Assembly (NCBI GenBank): GCA_015662405.1
Contig: DQUE01000153.1
Span: 1-47,195 of the forward strand
Direction: 5' to 3'
Length of the DNA stretch: 47,195 nt
Source: Sulfurimonas autotrophica
Lineage (GTDB): Bacteria > Campylobacterota > Campylobacteria > Campylobacterales > Sulfurimonadaceae
Every line of letters starts with the position of its first letter. The stretch's first letter is position 1. The notes under the pieces were generated by a model. The model made no database searches. It was not told where the DNA came from and was given only the letters and a program-made list of their open reading frames with translations. Both the position numbers and the translations under genes were made by a program. Of the stretch, positions 22,249 to 31,070 are shown piece by piece.

Positions 22249-24240
22249 ATGATAAAGATAGAAGAAAAAGTACTTATTAAAATAATAACTTATCTGCCTC
22301 TTATTTTTATCCCTGTTATAGTGCTTATAGTCTTACTGATGAATATTGCTATTCTCGAATCTAACCATAATATTACAGTAGAAAATTTTACAAAAAATAT
22401 TATGGAAAAAAAAGATGAAATTCTTAAAACAAAAATTGATAGTTTAGTTAATTACATAGAATATCAGAATTCACTGATCGAAAAGACTATCAAGTCAAAT
22501 GTTAAAAATGAAGTTCAAAAAGTATATGTTCTTGCAAGTCAAATATATAAAAATAATAAAAATAAAAAATCTTCTCAAGAGATTCAAGAGCTTATAAAAG
22601 ATGTTGTAGCATCTTTTAATCAGCATAGTAGCGTTAACCATATCCAAATTATTAGCTTTGATGGCACCTTAGTATTGGCTCCTCCCTATATAAAACATCT
22701 TCAAAACAAATCTCTATTAGATTATAAAGATATTATCGGCAAATACCCCATACGTGAAGAGATAGCTCTTGCAAAAAGAGGAGAAGGGTACATACTCGAT
22801 ACATTTGAAATATTTGGAGTACATAAAAACATGCAACAGGTTGTGTATGTAAAGCCTTTTAAACCCTACAACTGGTACTTCAAAGCAACCGCATATTTTG
22901 AAGATAAAAATAAAGACGAGTCCAAAAATATCATTCAGGCTGTAAAAAAGATTGAACAGACAAGTGATGATAATATTTTTGTAATTGACTATGATGGTAA
23001 TATTTTGTTAGATGCAGCAAACCCAGAAATCGAAGGAAAAAACATTTATGACCTTAAGGGTAAAAACTTCTTAGATACCTACTCGAAAATTTTAAAATTT
23101 GTAGCAAATAATAGCAAAGGATTTGTTTCATACAAATGGTTTAACCCAAAAATCAATAAACTTGAATTAAGATCTATGTATATTTCTGAAATAAAAGATA
23201 CTAACTGGATAGTGGGTAGCGGGTATTACAAAAGTGATATTGAAAAAATTGTTACACTTCAAGTCCAAGAGATGGATAAAGAGTATAAAAAGCAATTTAA
23301 CCATCTCATTCAATTTGGAACTATTGCACTTTTACTATTTATACTATTATCTTTCATAATCTCAAGATACATTAAAAACAGTTTTGCAAGCTATAGAGGA
23401 ACAATAGAATTAAAGACAAATGAACTTGTCGACTCAAACAAACAGTTAGAGAGCAAAATAAGAGAACTAAATGATGCACAAAATATGCTAGTCGAATCAG
23501 AAAAACTCGCATCTTTAGGAGCACTAGTTGCTGGGGTTTCGCATGAGATAAATACACCAATTGGTATAGCACTAACAGGTATTTCAAATATAGAGTATGA
23601 GACAAACCTAGTAGATAAGCTTTATAAAGAAGAAGAACTTACAGAAGAGAAGTTGGTAAGTTATATCAAACTTGTTACAAAACTCTCTAAAACAATTCAT
23701 ACTAGTCTATCTAATGCTATTAGATTAATTCAATCTTTTAAAAAAATATCGGTTGATCAGCATTCAGGAGAGAAGAGAATAATTAATTTAAGCAAGTACT
23801 TTGATGAGATTGTTTTAAGTTTAAATAACTCACTAAAACAAAAGAGAGTAGTAGTTTTAAATAATATTGACAAAGATATAGAGCTTGAGACTTATGCAGG
23901 TATATACTCTCAAATCTTTTCAAATTTAATACTCAATACACTCAAGCATGCTTTTAACGAAAAAGAGAGAGATAATATAATCGAGGTGTACACAATAGTT
24001 ACTCAAAATAACCTAGAAATACATTTTAAGGATAATGGAAAAGGTATTGATAAAAATATAAAAAATAAAATATTTGATCCATTTTTTACAACGAAACGAG
24101 GTCAAGGTGGTAGTGGATTAGGACTAAATATTATTCACAATCTCATTCTTAAGAAATTACATGGTACAATAAGCATTGTAGACATTAAAAATGGTTTACA
24201 CATATGTTTTAGTGTGCCTTATACAAAAATGATAGACTAA
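22249..24240 (+). CDS. Sensor histidine kinase with Cache-like periplasmic domain
   Basis: A 663-residue membrane kinase. Two membrane helices (residues about 13-35 and 350-372) bracket a periplasmic region with Cache-type features (GEGYILDTFEIFGVHKNMQ, then NWIVGSGYY), probably a double Cache fold. A coiled coil (KLESKIRELNDAQ-like) leads to the dimerisation helix with H-box SHEINTP; the phospho-acceptor is His432. The ATPase domain has NLILNTLKHAF, DNGKGID, FDPFFTTKR and GSGLGLNIIHNLI. The next gene, 17 bases on, encodes its likely receiver partner. A porin and a periplasmic PstS-like protein follow, so the ligand may be a small anion or acid. No ribosome site is evident at the ATG. Confidence 0.88.
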   Translation: MIKIEEKVLIKIITYLPLIFIPVIVLIVLLMNIAILESNHNITVENFTKNIMEKKDEILKTKIDSLVNYIEYQNSLIEKTIKSNVKNEVQKVYVLASQIYKNNKNKKSSQEIQELIKDVVASFNQHSSVNHIQIISFDGTLVLAPPYIKHLQNKSLLDYKDIIGKYPIREEIALAKRGEGYILDTFEIFGVHKNMQQVVYVKPFKPYNWYFKATAYFEDKNKDESKNIIQAVKKIEQTSDDNIFVIDYDGNILLDAANPEIEGKNIYDLKGKNFLDTYSKILKFVANNSKGFVSYKWFNPKINKLELRSMYISEIKDTNWIVGSGYYKSDIEKIVTLQVQEMDKEYKKQFNHLIQFGTIALLLFILLSFIISRYIKNSFASYRGTIELKTNELVDSNKQLESKIRELNDAQNMLVESEKLASLGALVAGVSHEINTPIGIALTGISNIEYETNLVDKLYKEEELTEEKLVSYIKLVTKLSKTIHTSLSNAIRLIQSFKKISVDQHSGEKRIINLSKYFDEIVLSLNNSLKQKRVVVLNNIDKDIELETYAGIYSQIFSNLILNTLKHAFNEKERDNIIEVYTIVTQNNLEIHFKDNGKGIDKNIKNKIFDPFFTTKRGQGGSGLGLNIIHNLILKKLHGTISIVDIKNGLHICFSVPYTKMID

Positions 24241-24256
24241 AAAAGAGAATGAAAAT

Positions 24257-25969
24257 ATGGCTAATTTGAAATTTGCTAAAAATAAAAAAAAGAGAGCCGT
24301 AGAACCTGTAAAACAATTTAAAATTTTAATAGTTGATGATGAAGAGTCAGTACATGAGATTACCGATAGTGCAATTGATTCTATGGACTTTTTAGGCTTT
24401 GCTGTTGAAGTTTTGCATGCTTTGAGTGCGAAAGAAGCTATAAAAATATTAGACGAGGAAGATGATATTGCAATAGCTTTTGTTGATGTTGTGATGGAGA
24501 CGCCAGAGGCTGGGCTTGAACTCATTGACTATATTAGACATGAGCAAAATAATTTAAAAATCCGGTTAATTATCAGAACTGGACAAGCAAATAACTTTTC
24601 ACAAATAGAAATAGTGAAAAAATACGACATTAATGACTTTAAAGAAAAAACAGAACTAACAATCGAGAGACTCTATACAACAATTCGCTCTACAATCAAA
24701 CAGTATGAACAAATAATAGAACTTGATAACAAATATAAAGATACATATAATCAATTAACGACTAACAGATTAACAAAACTCCCAAATAGACTCAAATTGA
24801 TAGAGGATCTCTCAGCACAAAAGAGCAAAACTTTAATACTAATAGATATTGTTAGCTTTAGTTTTATAAATGAGACAAGTGGTTTTGAAGTTGGTGATTA
24901 TATATTAAAAGAGTTTGGAGTTTTTTTGCTTAATATATATGGGGAAGATTTTGATGTTTATCATCTCTATGGTGATGTTTTTGGTTTAGTGCCAAAAACA
25001 GATAATATGATAGGACTTCAAGAGTATGTTCAAAAAATAAAAGAGGATATTGGTAAAATTCATTTTATTACAAACAATTTCAACAAAACTATCGATACAA
25101 CCATAGGTGTAGTACATCAAAGCACTGATAACGTCATAAAAAAAGCAGAGCTTGCGCTGAAAGAAGCGAGAAACAATGGTAAGAATAAGATACAGTTTTA
25201 TAATGGTGATATGAAAATTATTAAACATATACAGCAGGTGAGTTTTTGGGCGCCAATTATCAAAGATGCAATAAAAAACAACAATCTGCTTGCATACACA
25301 CAACCAATCTATGATGCACAAACTCATAAAATACATAAGTATGAGCTCCTTGTAAGACTCAAACATGATGATAAAATATATACGCCATATCATTTTTTAG
25401 AAGCAGCCTCTAGTAGTGGTCAACTTTACCGTATATTTCAGTTTATGTTTGAAGAAGCCTGTAAACTGGCCGCAAAAACAGGCAAGATGTTTAGTGTAAA
25501 TATCGGAGACAGTGATTTGAGTGAACCTGACTTATTTACTTTCATTAGCACAACACTCAAGCACTACAAAGTGGACACATCCCTGCTCACATTAGAAATT
25601 TTAGAGTATAAGAGCATTGGAAATGATAATGATGTAAAAGATACGATAAATAAAATACATGCACTTGGGATTAGTTTTGCCATTGATGATTTCGGCGTTC
25701 AGTGCTCAAACTTTGCTCAAATAAAAAATATTCCGGTTGATACTATTAAGATAGACGGTTCTTTCATTAAAGAGATCAACAGATCAAAAAATAGTTTTAC
25801 TATCGCCAAAACAATCGTTGTTTTTGCTAAAGAGACAGGTATTAAAATTGTCGCAGAATTTGTTTGCAATAAAGAGGTATATGAGGTTGTGAAAAAACTT
25901 GGTATCGATTATGTGCAAGGGTATTACTTTGCTGAACCAACATTAGAACTACTTGAGGAGAAAAAATGA
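24257..25969 (+). CDS. Response regulator with degenerate GGDEF and EAL domains
   Basis: A 570-residue protein. The receiver domain (residues 20-145) has the acidic pair Asp27-Asp28 and the phospho-acceptor Asp77. The GGDEF domain (about 165-325) has lost its active site: the loop reads YGDVFG instead of GGDEF, so it should not make c-di-GMP. The EAL domain (about 335-565) keeps ELLVRL, LEILE, the DDFG motif, KIDGSF and VQGYYFAEP. The loop that should read AEGVET is AEFVCN, so its activity is uncertain but likely. Phosphorylation by the kinase upstream could therefore control c-di-GMP breakdown. Its end overlaps the porin gene by four bases. Confidence 0.85.
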   Translation: MANLKFAKNKKKRAVEPVKQFKILIVDDEESVHEITDSAIDSMDFLGFAVEVLHALSAKEAIKILDEEDDIAIAFVDVVMETPEAGLELIDYIRHEQNNLKIRLIIRTGQANNFSQIEIVKKYDINDFKEKTELTIERLYTTIRSTIKQYEQIIELDNKYKDTYNQLTTNRLTKLPNRLKLIEDLSAQKSKTLILIDIVSFSFINETSGFEVGDYILKEFGVFLLNIYGEDFDVYHLYGDVFGLVPKTDNMIGLQEYVQKIKEDIGKIHFITNNFNKTIDTTIGVVHQSTDNVIKKAELALKEARNNGKNKIQFYNGDMKIIKHIQQVSFWAPIIKDAIKNNNLLAYTQPIYDAQTHKIHKYELLVRLKHDDKIYTPYHFLEAASSSGQLYRIFQFMFEEACKLAAKTGKMFSVNIGDSDLSEPDLFTFISTTLKHYKVDTSLLTLEILEYKSIGNDNDVKDTINKIHALGISFAIDDFGVQCSNFAQIKNIPVDTIKIDGSFIKEINRSKNSFTIAKTIVVFAKETGIKIVAEFVCNKEVYEVVKKLGIDYVQGYYFAEPTLELLEEKK

Positions 25970-27078
25970 AAAACAAATTATTAACTTTTGTATTTACACT
26001 CAGTACTTTATCTTTACATGCATATGATATAAATATAAATGGATTTGTTAATGTTACAGCAGGGAAAAGTGATAACAATGAGACATCAATAGCAGGATAT
26101 GAAAATACTAAAGCTACCTCTCAACGCAGTAATGCTGACTCGGTGAAGTTTCAACCTGACTCTTTAATGGGTCTTCAAATTTCAAGTAGTGTTTCTGATA
26201 ATTTTTCAGCGACACTACAACTCATAGGCAGATATGATAATGATGTTGCAAGAATGGAAGTAGAGTGGGCATATATAACTTACAGTATCGAGCGTTTACA
26301 GGTTCAAGTAGGTCGATATAGACCCGCTATATATATGTATGCAAATACTCAAAATGTTGCACATAGTTACTTGTGGACAAGATTACCTATGGAGGTTTAT
26401 AGTACTGTTCCAATAAGCTATCTAGATGGTATAAATCTTATTTATCATTATGAGTTTAAAAATGAAATAACTTTTGGTGCAAAAGCTTTTTATGGGAATA
26501 GAAAATCCATACAAACTTCCTTAGGAGTTACATATAAAACAATATGTGATGACACCTATGGGACTGAACTCACTTTGAGTAACGACTATATAAATCTGAG
26601 AATGGCCTATGCACATACAACTCTCAGTACAATTTTTGGAACCGCAGTAGTAGATGACATCGATGGTTTAAAGATGGATAACAACAAAGCTGATTTTTAT
26701 AGCTTAGGTTTCAGTATAGACTATAGAGATGTTGTATTTATAGGTGAAATAGTACGCAGAGAACTTGAACCATCTGTAGCAGAAGAGAGAATGGACAGCT
26801 ACTATGTAACACTTGGCTACCATATAGATAAGTTTACCCCATATATTTCTTATGCCTCTCTAAAAGCAAAATTTGCTAACAAGGACAATCCTCAGTTCAA
26901 GCCATTTAAAGGTGAAGAAAATCATCAACAGAGTATAACTACTGGTGCAAGGTATGATATAAACCCGTCAACTGCTTTAAAAGCGGAATGGATGCAAACA
27001 AAACAAGCACATCTTAAAGACAAAGTAAGTGATACTACAACAAACCTCTATACGCTATCACTTAACTTGGTTTTTTAA
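25966..27078 (+). CDS. Outer-membrane porin-like beta-barrel
   Basis: A 370-residue protein with a signal peptide (cleavage expected after LHA, near residue 18), then alternating strands with aromatic girdles: YDININGFVNVTAGKS, then NFSATLQLIGRYDNDVARME, EWAYITYSIERLQVQVGRYR, ending TTNLYTLSLNLVF, the C-terminal aromatic barrel end. The look is that of 16-strand general porins. Its ATG overlaps the stop of the receiver-EAL gene (ATGA), so it is made with the signalling proteins. It may bring the signal molecule into the periplasm. Confidence 0.75.
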   Translation: MKNKLLTFVFTLSTLSLHAYDININGFVNVTAGKSDNNETSIAGYENTKATSQRSNADSVKFQPDSLMGLQISSSVSDNFSATLQLIGRYDNDVARMEVEWAYITYSIERLQVQVGRYRPAIYMYANTQNVAHSYLWTRLPMEVYSTVPISYLDGINLIYHYEFKNEITFGAKAFYGNRKSIQTSLGVTYKTICDDTYGTELTLSNDYINLRMAYAHTTLSTIFGTAVVDDIDGLKMDNNKADFYSLGFSIDYRDVVFIGEIVRRELEPSVAEERMDSYYVTLGYHIDKFTPYISYASLKAKFANKDNPQFKPFKGEENHQQSITTGARYDINPSTALKAEWMQTKQAHLKDKVSDTTTNLYTLSLNLVF

Positions 27079-27095
27079 GATAAGGGATAATTATT

Positions 27096-27509
27096 ATGAT
27101 TATTAAATATATCCTTTTTTTTACTCTAACACTATCAGGTCTTTATGGAGAAGTAGTTGTTGTGACAAATACTCACTCAAATATCGAAACTTTGGACAAA
27201 CAAAGCGTGCGAAGTATCTTTTTGGGAAAGAAACAGTTTCTCTCTAATGGTCAGAGGATTACTATTGTTGATCAAGAGAGAGATAGTGAAGTTTTTACAC
27301 CATTTTATATCATTGCAACAGGTAAACGCCCTTCTCAACTAAGTAAATATCGTATAAAAAGAATTTTTACAGGTGAGATGAAAACACCTAAAGAAGTATC
27401 TTCCTCGAGTGAATTGATTGATTTTTTAATTAATCACAAAAACAGCATAGGATATCTTAAAAAATCTGAGCTTACTCCAGAGTTAAAAGTGCTTTACACT
27501 TTAGAGTAA
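27096..27509 (+). CDS. Single-lobe PstS-like periplasmic protein
   Basis: A 137-residue exported protein (signal peptide ending LYG, near residue 18). The sequence EVVVVTNTHSNIETLDKQSV, then RSIFLGKKQFLSNGQRITIV and IDFLINHKNSIGYLKK, matches the PBP-like domain of PstS-type phosphate-binding proteins. It is about half their length, so it makes only part of the fold. No ABC transporter genes are near. It ends the kinase-EAL-porin operon, so it may be a ligand-presenting partner for the Cache sensor. The promoter for the next gene starts right after it. Confidence 0.65.
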   Translation: MIIKYILFFTLTLSGLYGEVVVVTNTHSNIETLDKQSVRSIFLGKKQFLSNGQRITIVDQERDSEVFTPFYIIATGKRPSQLSKYRIKRIFTGEMKTPKEVSSSSELIDFLINHKNSIGYLKKSELTPELKVLYTLE

Positions 27510-27510
27510 A

Positions 27511-27524
27511 TGTTACATGTAACA
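27511..27524. promoter_or_regulatory. 14-bp perfect palindrome over the -35 region of the chorismate mutase promoter
   Basis: TGTTACATGTAACA begins two bases after the preceding stop codon and ends 10 bases before a TATAAT box. A regulator bound here would cover the -35 region. Confidence 0.5.
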
Positions 27525-27534
27525 CAACAAACGC

Positions 27535-27540
27535 TATAAT
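27535..27540 (+). promoter_or_regulatory. -10 box of the chorismate mutase gene
   Basis: A perfect TATAAT, leaving a leader of about 70 bases. A second candidate, TGCTACAAT at about 27580-27588, is an extended -10 nearer the gene. Confidence 0.5.
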
Positions 27541-27616
27541 TCCTCTAGTAATTTGGAGAGATTTTATACTTTAATTGCTACAATAGTATTACGAGAAATT
27601 AGAAAAAGGAGTTCCT

Positions 27617-27910
27617 ATGAAAAAATGTAATTCACTACAAGAAGTAAGAGATGAAGTAGATAAAATTGACATACAACTTGTTGAGCTTATATCGCAACGC
27701 AGCCATTTAATACGTCAAGCAGCCGGTTTTAAAGAGAGTGTTGAAGAGGTGAAAGCACAAGAACGAATTGATGATATTATGCAAAAAGTAAGAAAAAAAG
27801 CAATTGAACTTAATGTAAATCCAAACATGATCTCCGATCTTTTTACGATAATGATTGATGAAATGGTAGAAACTGAAATAAGTGAGTTACGAAACGCCGG
27901 AAACTTTTAA
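27617..27910 (+). CDS. Stand-alone chorismate mutase, AroQ type
   Basis: A 97-residue all-helical protein of the AroQ class: LQEVRDEVDKIDIQLVELIS, a first helix, then QRSHLIRQAAGFKES with the conserved Arg and Lys that grip chorismate, and a last helix QERIDDIMQKVRKKAIELNV. The enzyme turns chorismate into prephenate for phenylalanine and tyrosine. In many bacteria this domain is fused to prephenate dehydratase; here it is alone, so it may also be an isochorismate-lyase-like relative. The ribosome site AAAAAGGAG is strong. It is followed by the bidirectional terminator and the S10-spc operon. Confidence 0.85.
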   Translation: MKKCNSLQEVRDEVDKIDIQLVELISQRSHLIRQAAGFKESVEEVKAQERIDDIMQKVRKKAIELNVNPNMISDLFTIMIDEMVETEISELRNAGNF

Positions 27911-27936
27911 AAAAGAGGTAAATAGTACCTCTTTTT
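27910..27936. terminator. Bidirectional terminator between chorismate mutase and infA
   Basis: AAAAAGAGGTA at 27910-27920 and TACCTCTTTTT at 27926-27936, an 11-bp perfect inverted repeat with a 5-base loop, A-rich on one side and T-rich on the other. It serves the chorismate mutase gene on plus and the S10-spc operon on minus. Confidence 0.9.
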
Positions 27937-27938
27937 CA

Positions 27939-28157
27939 TCATTTATATCTATAAGTGATACGACCTTTATCTAAAGAATACGGAGTCAACTCAAGTTTCA
28001 CTTTGTCACCTGGAAGTATTTTAATATAATGCATACGCATCTTACCTGCAATATGACACAAAATAATATGTCCATTTTCTAATTCAACACGAAAAGTTGC
28101 GTTAGGCAAAGCCTCTATAATCTTGCCGTCAACTTCAATAACATCTGCTTTAGCCAT
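27939..28157 (-). CDS. infA: Translation initiation factor IF-1
   Basis: A 72-residue S1-fold protein that fills the ribosomal A site during initiation. MAKADVIEVDGKIIEALPNA, then FRVELENGHIILCHIAGKMR and KVKLELTPYSLDKGRITYRY match the family over the full length. It is the last gene of this ribosomal operon, ending at the bidirectional terminator. rpmJ (L36), rpsM, rpsK, rpsD, rpoA and rplQ, which follow in many bacteria, do not follow here. Confidence 0.97.
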   Translation of the reverse strand: MAKADVIEVDGKIIEALPNATFRVELENGHIILCHIAGKMRMHYIKILPGDKVKLELTPYSLDKGRITYRYK

Positions 28158-28193
28158 TTTAGTCCTTTATAAAGAAATTTCTTACTTTAACTC

Positions 28194-28952
28194 TCACGCA
28201 AGAGATAAAATTTCAGCTTTACCGTCTACAACTGCGACAGTGTGCTCATAGTGTGAACCGCGTAAACCATCGGTACTAACAACATCCCACCCATTCTCTA
28301 AAATAACAGGCTTTGACTCTTTTTGACATATCATAGGTTCCAAACAAAAAACCATACCATTTTTTATTTTTGGTCCAGATTTTGCATTTCCACCCACTAA
28401 ATAATTTGGAATTTCAGGTTCTTCATGGGGCTTTTTACCTATTCCATGTCCACAAAAGTCTCGTAAAGGAGTAAATCCACGCTCTTGTATAAACGCTTCG
28501 ATAAGAGAGGAGAGTTCTTTAAAACGCATTCCTTCTTTAATATTTTCAATAGCATAGTATAAAGTATCTTTTGCACAAGCAATTAAATCTTCATCTTCTT
28601 TTGTAATTGCTCCGACACCTACACTAATTGCAGCATCACCAAACCAACCATCTAGCTCAACTCCAATATCATAACCTATTATATCTCCCTCTTGGAGCTT
28701 ATAGTCACTTGGAATACCATGAATAATAACTTCATTAAGTGATGTGCATACTGCATTTGGAAAGCCGTACAAACCTTTAAAAGAGGGCTTTGCAGCATGA
28801 GAAAGTATATACTCTTCTGCCATAGCATCCATCTCCTTTAAGCTCATACCTACTTTGGTATTTTTACGAAGAAGTTCAAGTGCACCACCAACAATTTTGT
28901 TAGCAGCGCGAAGTTTTTCAATCTCTTGAGGTTTTCTCAGTGCTATAGCCAT
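28194..28952 (-). CDS. map: Methionine aminopeptidase, type I
   Basis: A 252-residue metalloprotease that removes the initiator Met from new proteins. All five metal ligands can be placed: the two Asp in GYDIGVELDGWFGDAAIS, His in CGHGIGKKPHEEPEIPN, Glu in FCLEPM and Glu in the final HTVAV block (SHYEHTVAVVDGKAEILSL). The length is that of a type Ia enzyme with no N-terminal zinc finger. It lies two bases after secY and 36 bases before infA, in the same transcript. Confidence 0.97.
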   Translation of the reverse strand: MAIALRKPQEIEKLRAANKIVGGALELLRKNTKVGMSLKEMDAMAEEYILSHAAKPSFKGLYGFPNAVCTSLNEVIIHGIPSDYKLQEGDIIGYDIGVELDGWFGDAAISVGVGAITKEDEDLIACAKDTLYYAIENIKEGMRFKELSSLIEAFIQERGFTPLRDFCGHGIGKKPHEEPEIPNYLVGGNAKSGPKIKNGMVFCLEPMICQKESKPVILENGWDVVSTDGLRGSHYEHTVAVVDGKAEILSLA

Positions 28953-28954
28953 TG

Positions 28955-30217
28955 CTACAGACCAACTGCACTAAGGGTTTCATATTTACTCATATATATC
29001 TGAGCCTCTATTTTTCTCATAGTATCAAGTGCAACCTGAACAACAATTAAAACTGCCGTACCACCAAAGAAAAACGGCACACCCATACCCTTTATAATCA
29101 TAAATGGTAACGTTGCAACCAAACCAAGGTAGAGTGCTCCAGTAAACGTCAATCTGCTTGCTGTTTCATTTAAAAATTCTCGTGTAGCATCTCCAGTACG
29201 AATACCTGGAATAAACCCGCCTTGACGCTTCAAGTTATCAGCAATATCTTTTGCATTGAATGTAATAGAAGCATAAAAAAATGCAAAAAACACAACAAAT
29301 ACAAAAGTTAAAAAGTTAAAAAAGTAACTATTTGGATTCAAATAGTCAGCGATCGCTTGTATAGTAGGGTTTGTACTACTTGAAAGCACTGTCATAGGAA
29401 ACATCAAAATAGCACTTGCAAAGATCACGGGAATTACACCAGCTAAATTCACTTTAATAGGAATATAATTCATAACACGCTTATTTTGGTTTTGCATCAT
29501 CGTCTTTTTCGCATAGGTAACAGGAATACGACGCTCACCAAGTTCAACATAAATAATAACTCCTACAGTTGCAAGAATAAGAGCAACTATTGCGATTACT
29601 GTTATAAAACTCATCGCTCCTGTATTTACCATAGTAATTGTCTGTCCTATAGCTCCAGGAATAGCTGAAACAATTCCTGCAAAAATAATTAATGATATAC
29701 CGTTACCAATTCCATTTTGTGTTATTTGCTCACCTATCCACATTAACAACATTGTCCCTGCAAGCATTGATACAGCTGAAAGTAGTATAAATGTATTATG
29801 ATCAGCCAAAATTGCAGAGTTTCCTGTTGGTCCGGTGAGGCTTTGTAATCCAACACTTACACCAACTGCTTGAATAATAGTGATAACAATAGTTGCATAA
29901 CGAATTATCTGCATATACTTTACCATACCATCACGCTCTTTTTTCATTTGACCAAGCGTTGGAAATGTTGCAGCTAAAAGTTCCATAATAATTGAGGCTG
30001 TGATATAAGGCATAATACCAAGTGAAATAATTGACAATCTCTCTACAGCATTTCCGCTGAACATATTAAAAAGTCCCAATGCATCTGATTGATGTGAATC
30101 GAAGAAGGAGGCGATAACAGCTGTATCTACGCCTGGCACTGGCACATATGCCAGTAGGCGGTAGATAAATAAAAAACCGATAGTAATAAGTATCTTATTT
30201 ACTAGATTTTTATTCAC
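28955..30217 (-). CDS. secY: Protein translocase subunit SecY
   Basis: A 420-residue membrane protein, the channel of the Sec translocon, with about ten hydrophobic helices. Recognisable parts: the start LVNKILITIGFLFIYRLLAY with VPVPGVD, the plug region, GIMPYITASIIMELL, ERRIPVTYAKK in a cytoplasmic loop, and GGFIPGIRTGDATREFL, followed by the last helices. It partners with SecE, SecG and SecA. The gene sits between rplO and map with two-base spacers. Confidence 0.98.
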   Translation of the reverse strand: MNKNLVNKILITIGFLFIYRLLAYVPVPGVDTAVIASFFDSHQSDALGLFNMFSGNAVERLSIISLGIMPYITASIIMELLAATFPTLGQMKKERDGMVKYMQIIRYATIVITIIQAVGVSVGLQSLTGPTGNSAILADHNTFILLSAVSMLAGTMLLMWIGEQITQNGIGNGISLIIFAGIVSAIPGAIGQTITMVNTGAMSFITVIAIVALILATVGVIIYVELGERRIPVTYAKKTMMQNQNKRVMNYIPIKVNLAGVIPVIFASAILMFPMTVLSSSTNPTIQAIADYLNPNSYFFNFLTFVFVVFFAFFYASITFNAKDIADNLKRQGGFIPGIRTGDATREFLNETASRLTFTGALYLGLVATLPFMIIKGMGVPFFFGGTAVLIVVQVALDTMRKIEAQIYMSKYETLSAVGL

Positions 30218-30219
30218 AA

Positions 30220-30618
30220 CTAGTTACCCGTTGTTGTAACGTTTTCGTCTTTAATTTTCGATGCTAAATCTTTCGCCTTAGCACCTACTAGTTTAATTTT
30301 AGTCACTGAAGAAGCAACTTTATGAACCGAACGGATACTCTCCATTGTGATTTCATCAAGCTCTGCTACAGCTTTGATTTTTTCAACGTTTATTACATAA
30401 GGCTTCACTACTTTAGAGTGAAAACCAATTTTTGGTAAACGTTTTGCAAGTGGCTGTTGACCACCTTCAAAGTTTCTTTTTCTTTTGTATCCTGAACGAG
30501 ATTTCTGACCTTTTTGACCACGTGCTGCAGTCTTACCAGTGCCAGAACCCTGTCCACGACCAACTCTTTTACGAGCGTGCGTAGAACCTTCGGCAGGTTG
30601 TAAGTTTTCAATACCCAT
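30220..30618 (-). CDS. rplO: 50S ribosomal protein L15
   Basis: A 132-residue L15. The N-terminal glycine/basic-rich region (NLQPAEGSTHARKRVGRGQG, then SGTGKTAARGQKGQKSRSGY) is typical and threads into 23S rRNA. The C-terminal domain is slightly shorter than in E. coli (144). It directly follows rpsE; the L30 gene normally found between them is absent. Confidence 0.97.
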   Translation of the reverse strand: MGIENLQPAEGSTHARKRVGRGQGSGTGKTAARGQKGQKSRSGYKRKRNFEGGQQPLAKRLPKIGFHSKVVKPYVINVEKIKAVAELDEITMESIRSVHKVASSVTKIKLVGAKAKDLASKIKDENVTTTGN

Positions 30619-30621
30619 TTT

Positions 30622-31062
30622 CTATCCTTTTATACGAGAAAGTGCTTCAATTGTAGCACGTACTAGTGTGTTTGGATTATTTGAACCGATTGATTTTGTA
30701 AGGATATCTTGAATCCCTGCAAGCTCAAGAACAGGTCTTGCTGCTCCACCAGCGATAACACCAGTACCCTCTGACGCTGGTTTCAATAAAACACGGCTCG
30801 CGTTATATTTATGCTCAATATCATGTGCTATTGTAGAGCCTTTAATCTTAACAGTTGTTAAATTTTTAAAAGCATTATCTACAGCTTTACGTATAGCATC
30901 AGGAACCTCTTTTGCTTTACCAACGCCATAACCTACAGTACCATTTTTGTCACCAACAACGATAAGTGCAGTAAAACGGAAACGTCTACCACCCTTAACA
31001 ACCTTTGTTACACGACCAATATTTACTATTGATTCTTCAAAATCATCTCTATTGATTTCCAT
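30622..31062 (-). CDS. rpsE: 30S ribosomal protein S5
   Basis: About 146 residues. Motifs: EINRDDFEESIVNIGRVTKV, then KGGRRFRFTALIVVGDKNG and GYGVGKAKEVPDAIRKAVD, as in the S5 double-stranded-RNA-binding and ribosomal S5 domains. S5 helps decoding accuracy and mRNA unwinding at the entry channel. I use the second of two adjacent ATG codons (31062) because AGGGGC sits six bases before it; the first (31065) would add one Met. Confidence 0.97.
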   Translation of the reverse strand: MEINRDDFEESIVNIGRVTKVVKGGRRFRFTALIVVGDKNGTVGYGVGKAKEVPDAIRKAVDNAFKNLTTVKIKGSTIAHDIEHKYNASRVLLKPASEGTGVIAGGAARPVLELAGIQDILTKSIGSNNPNTLVRATIEALSRIKG

Positions 31063-31070
31063 CATTGCCC

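Noticed and set aside
30408..30611. Minus-strand frame of 67 residues inside rplO
   Set aside because: It lies wholly within the L15 gene in another frame and has no independent support.
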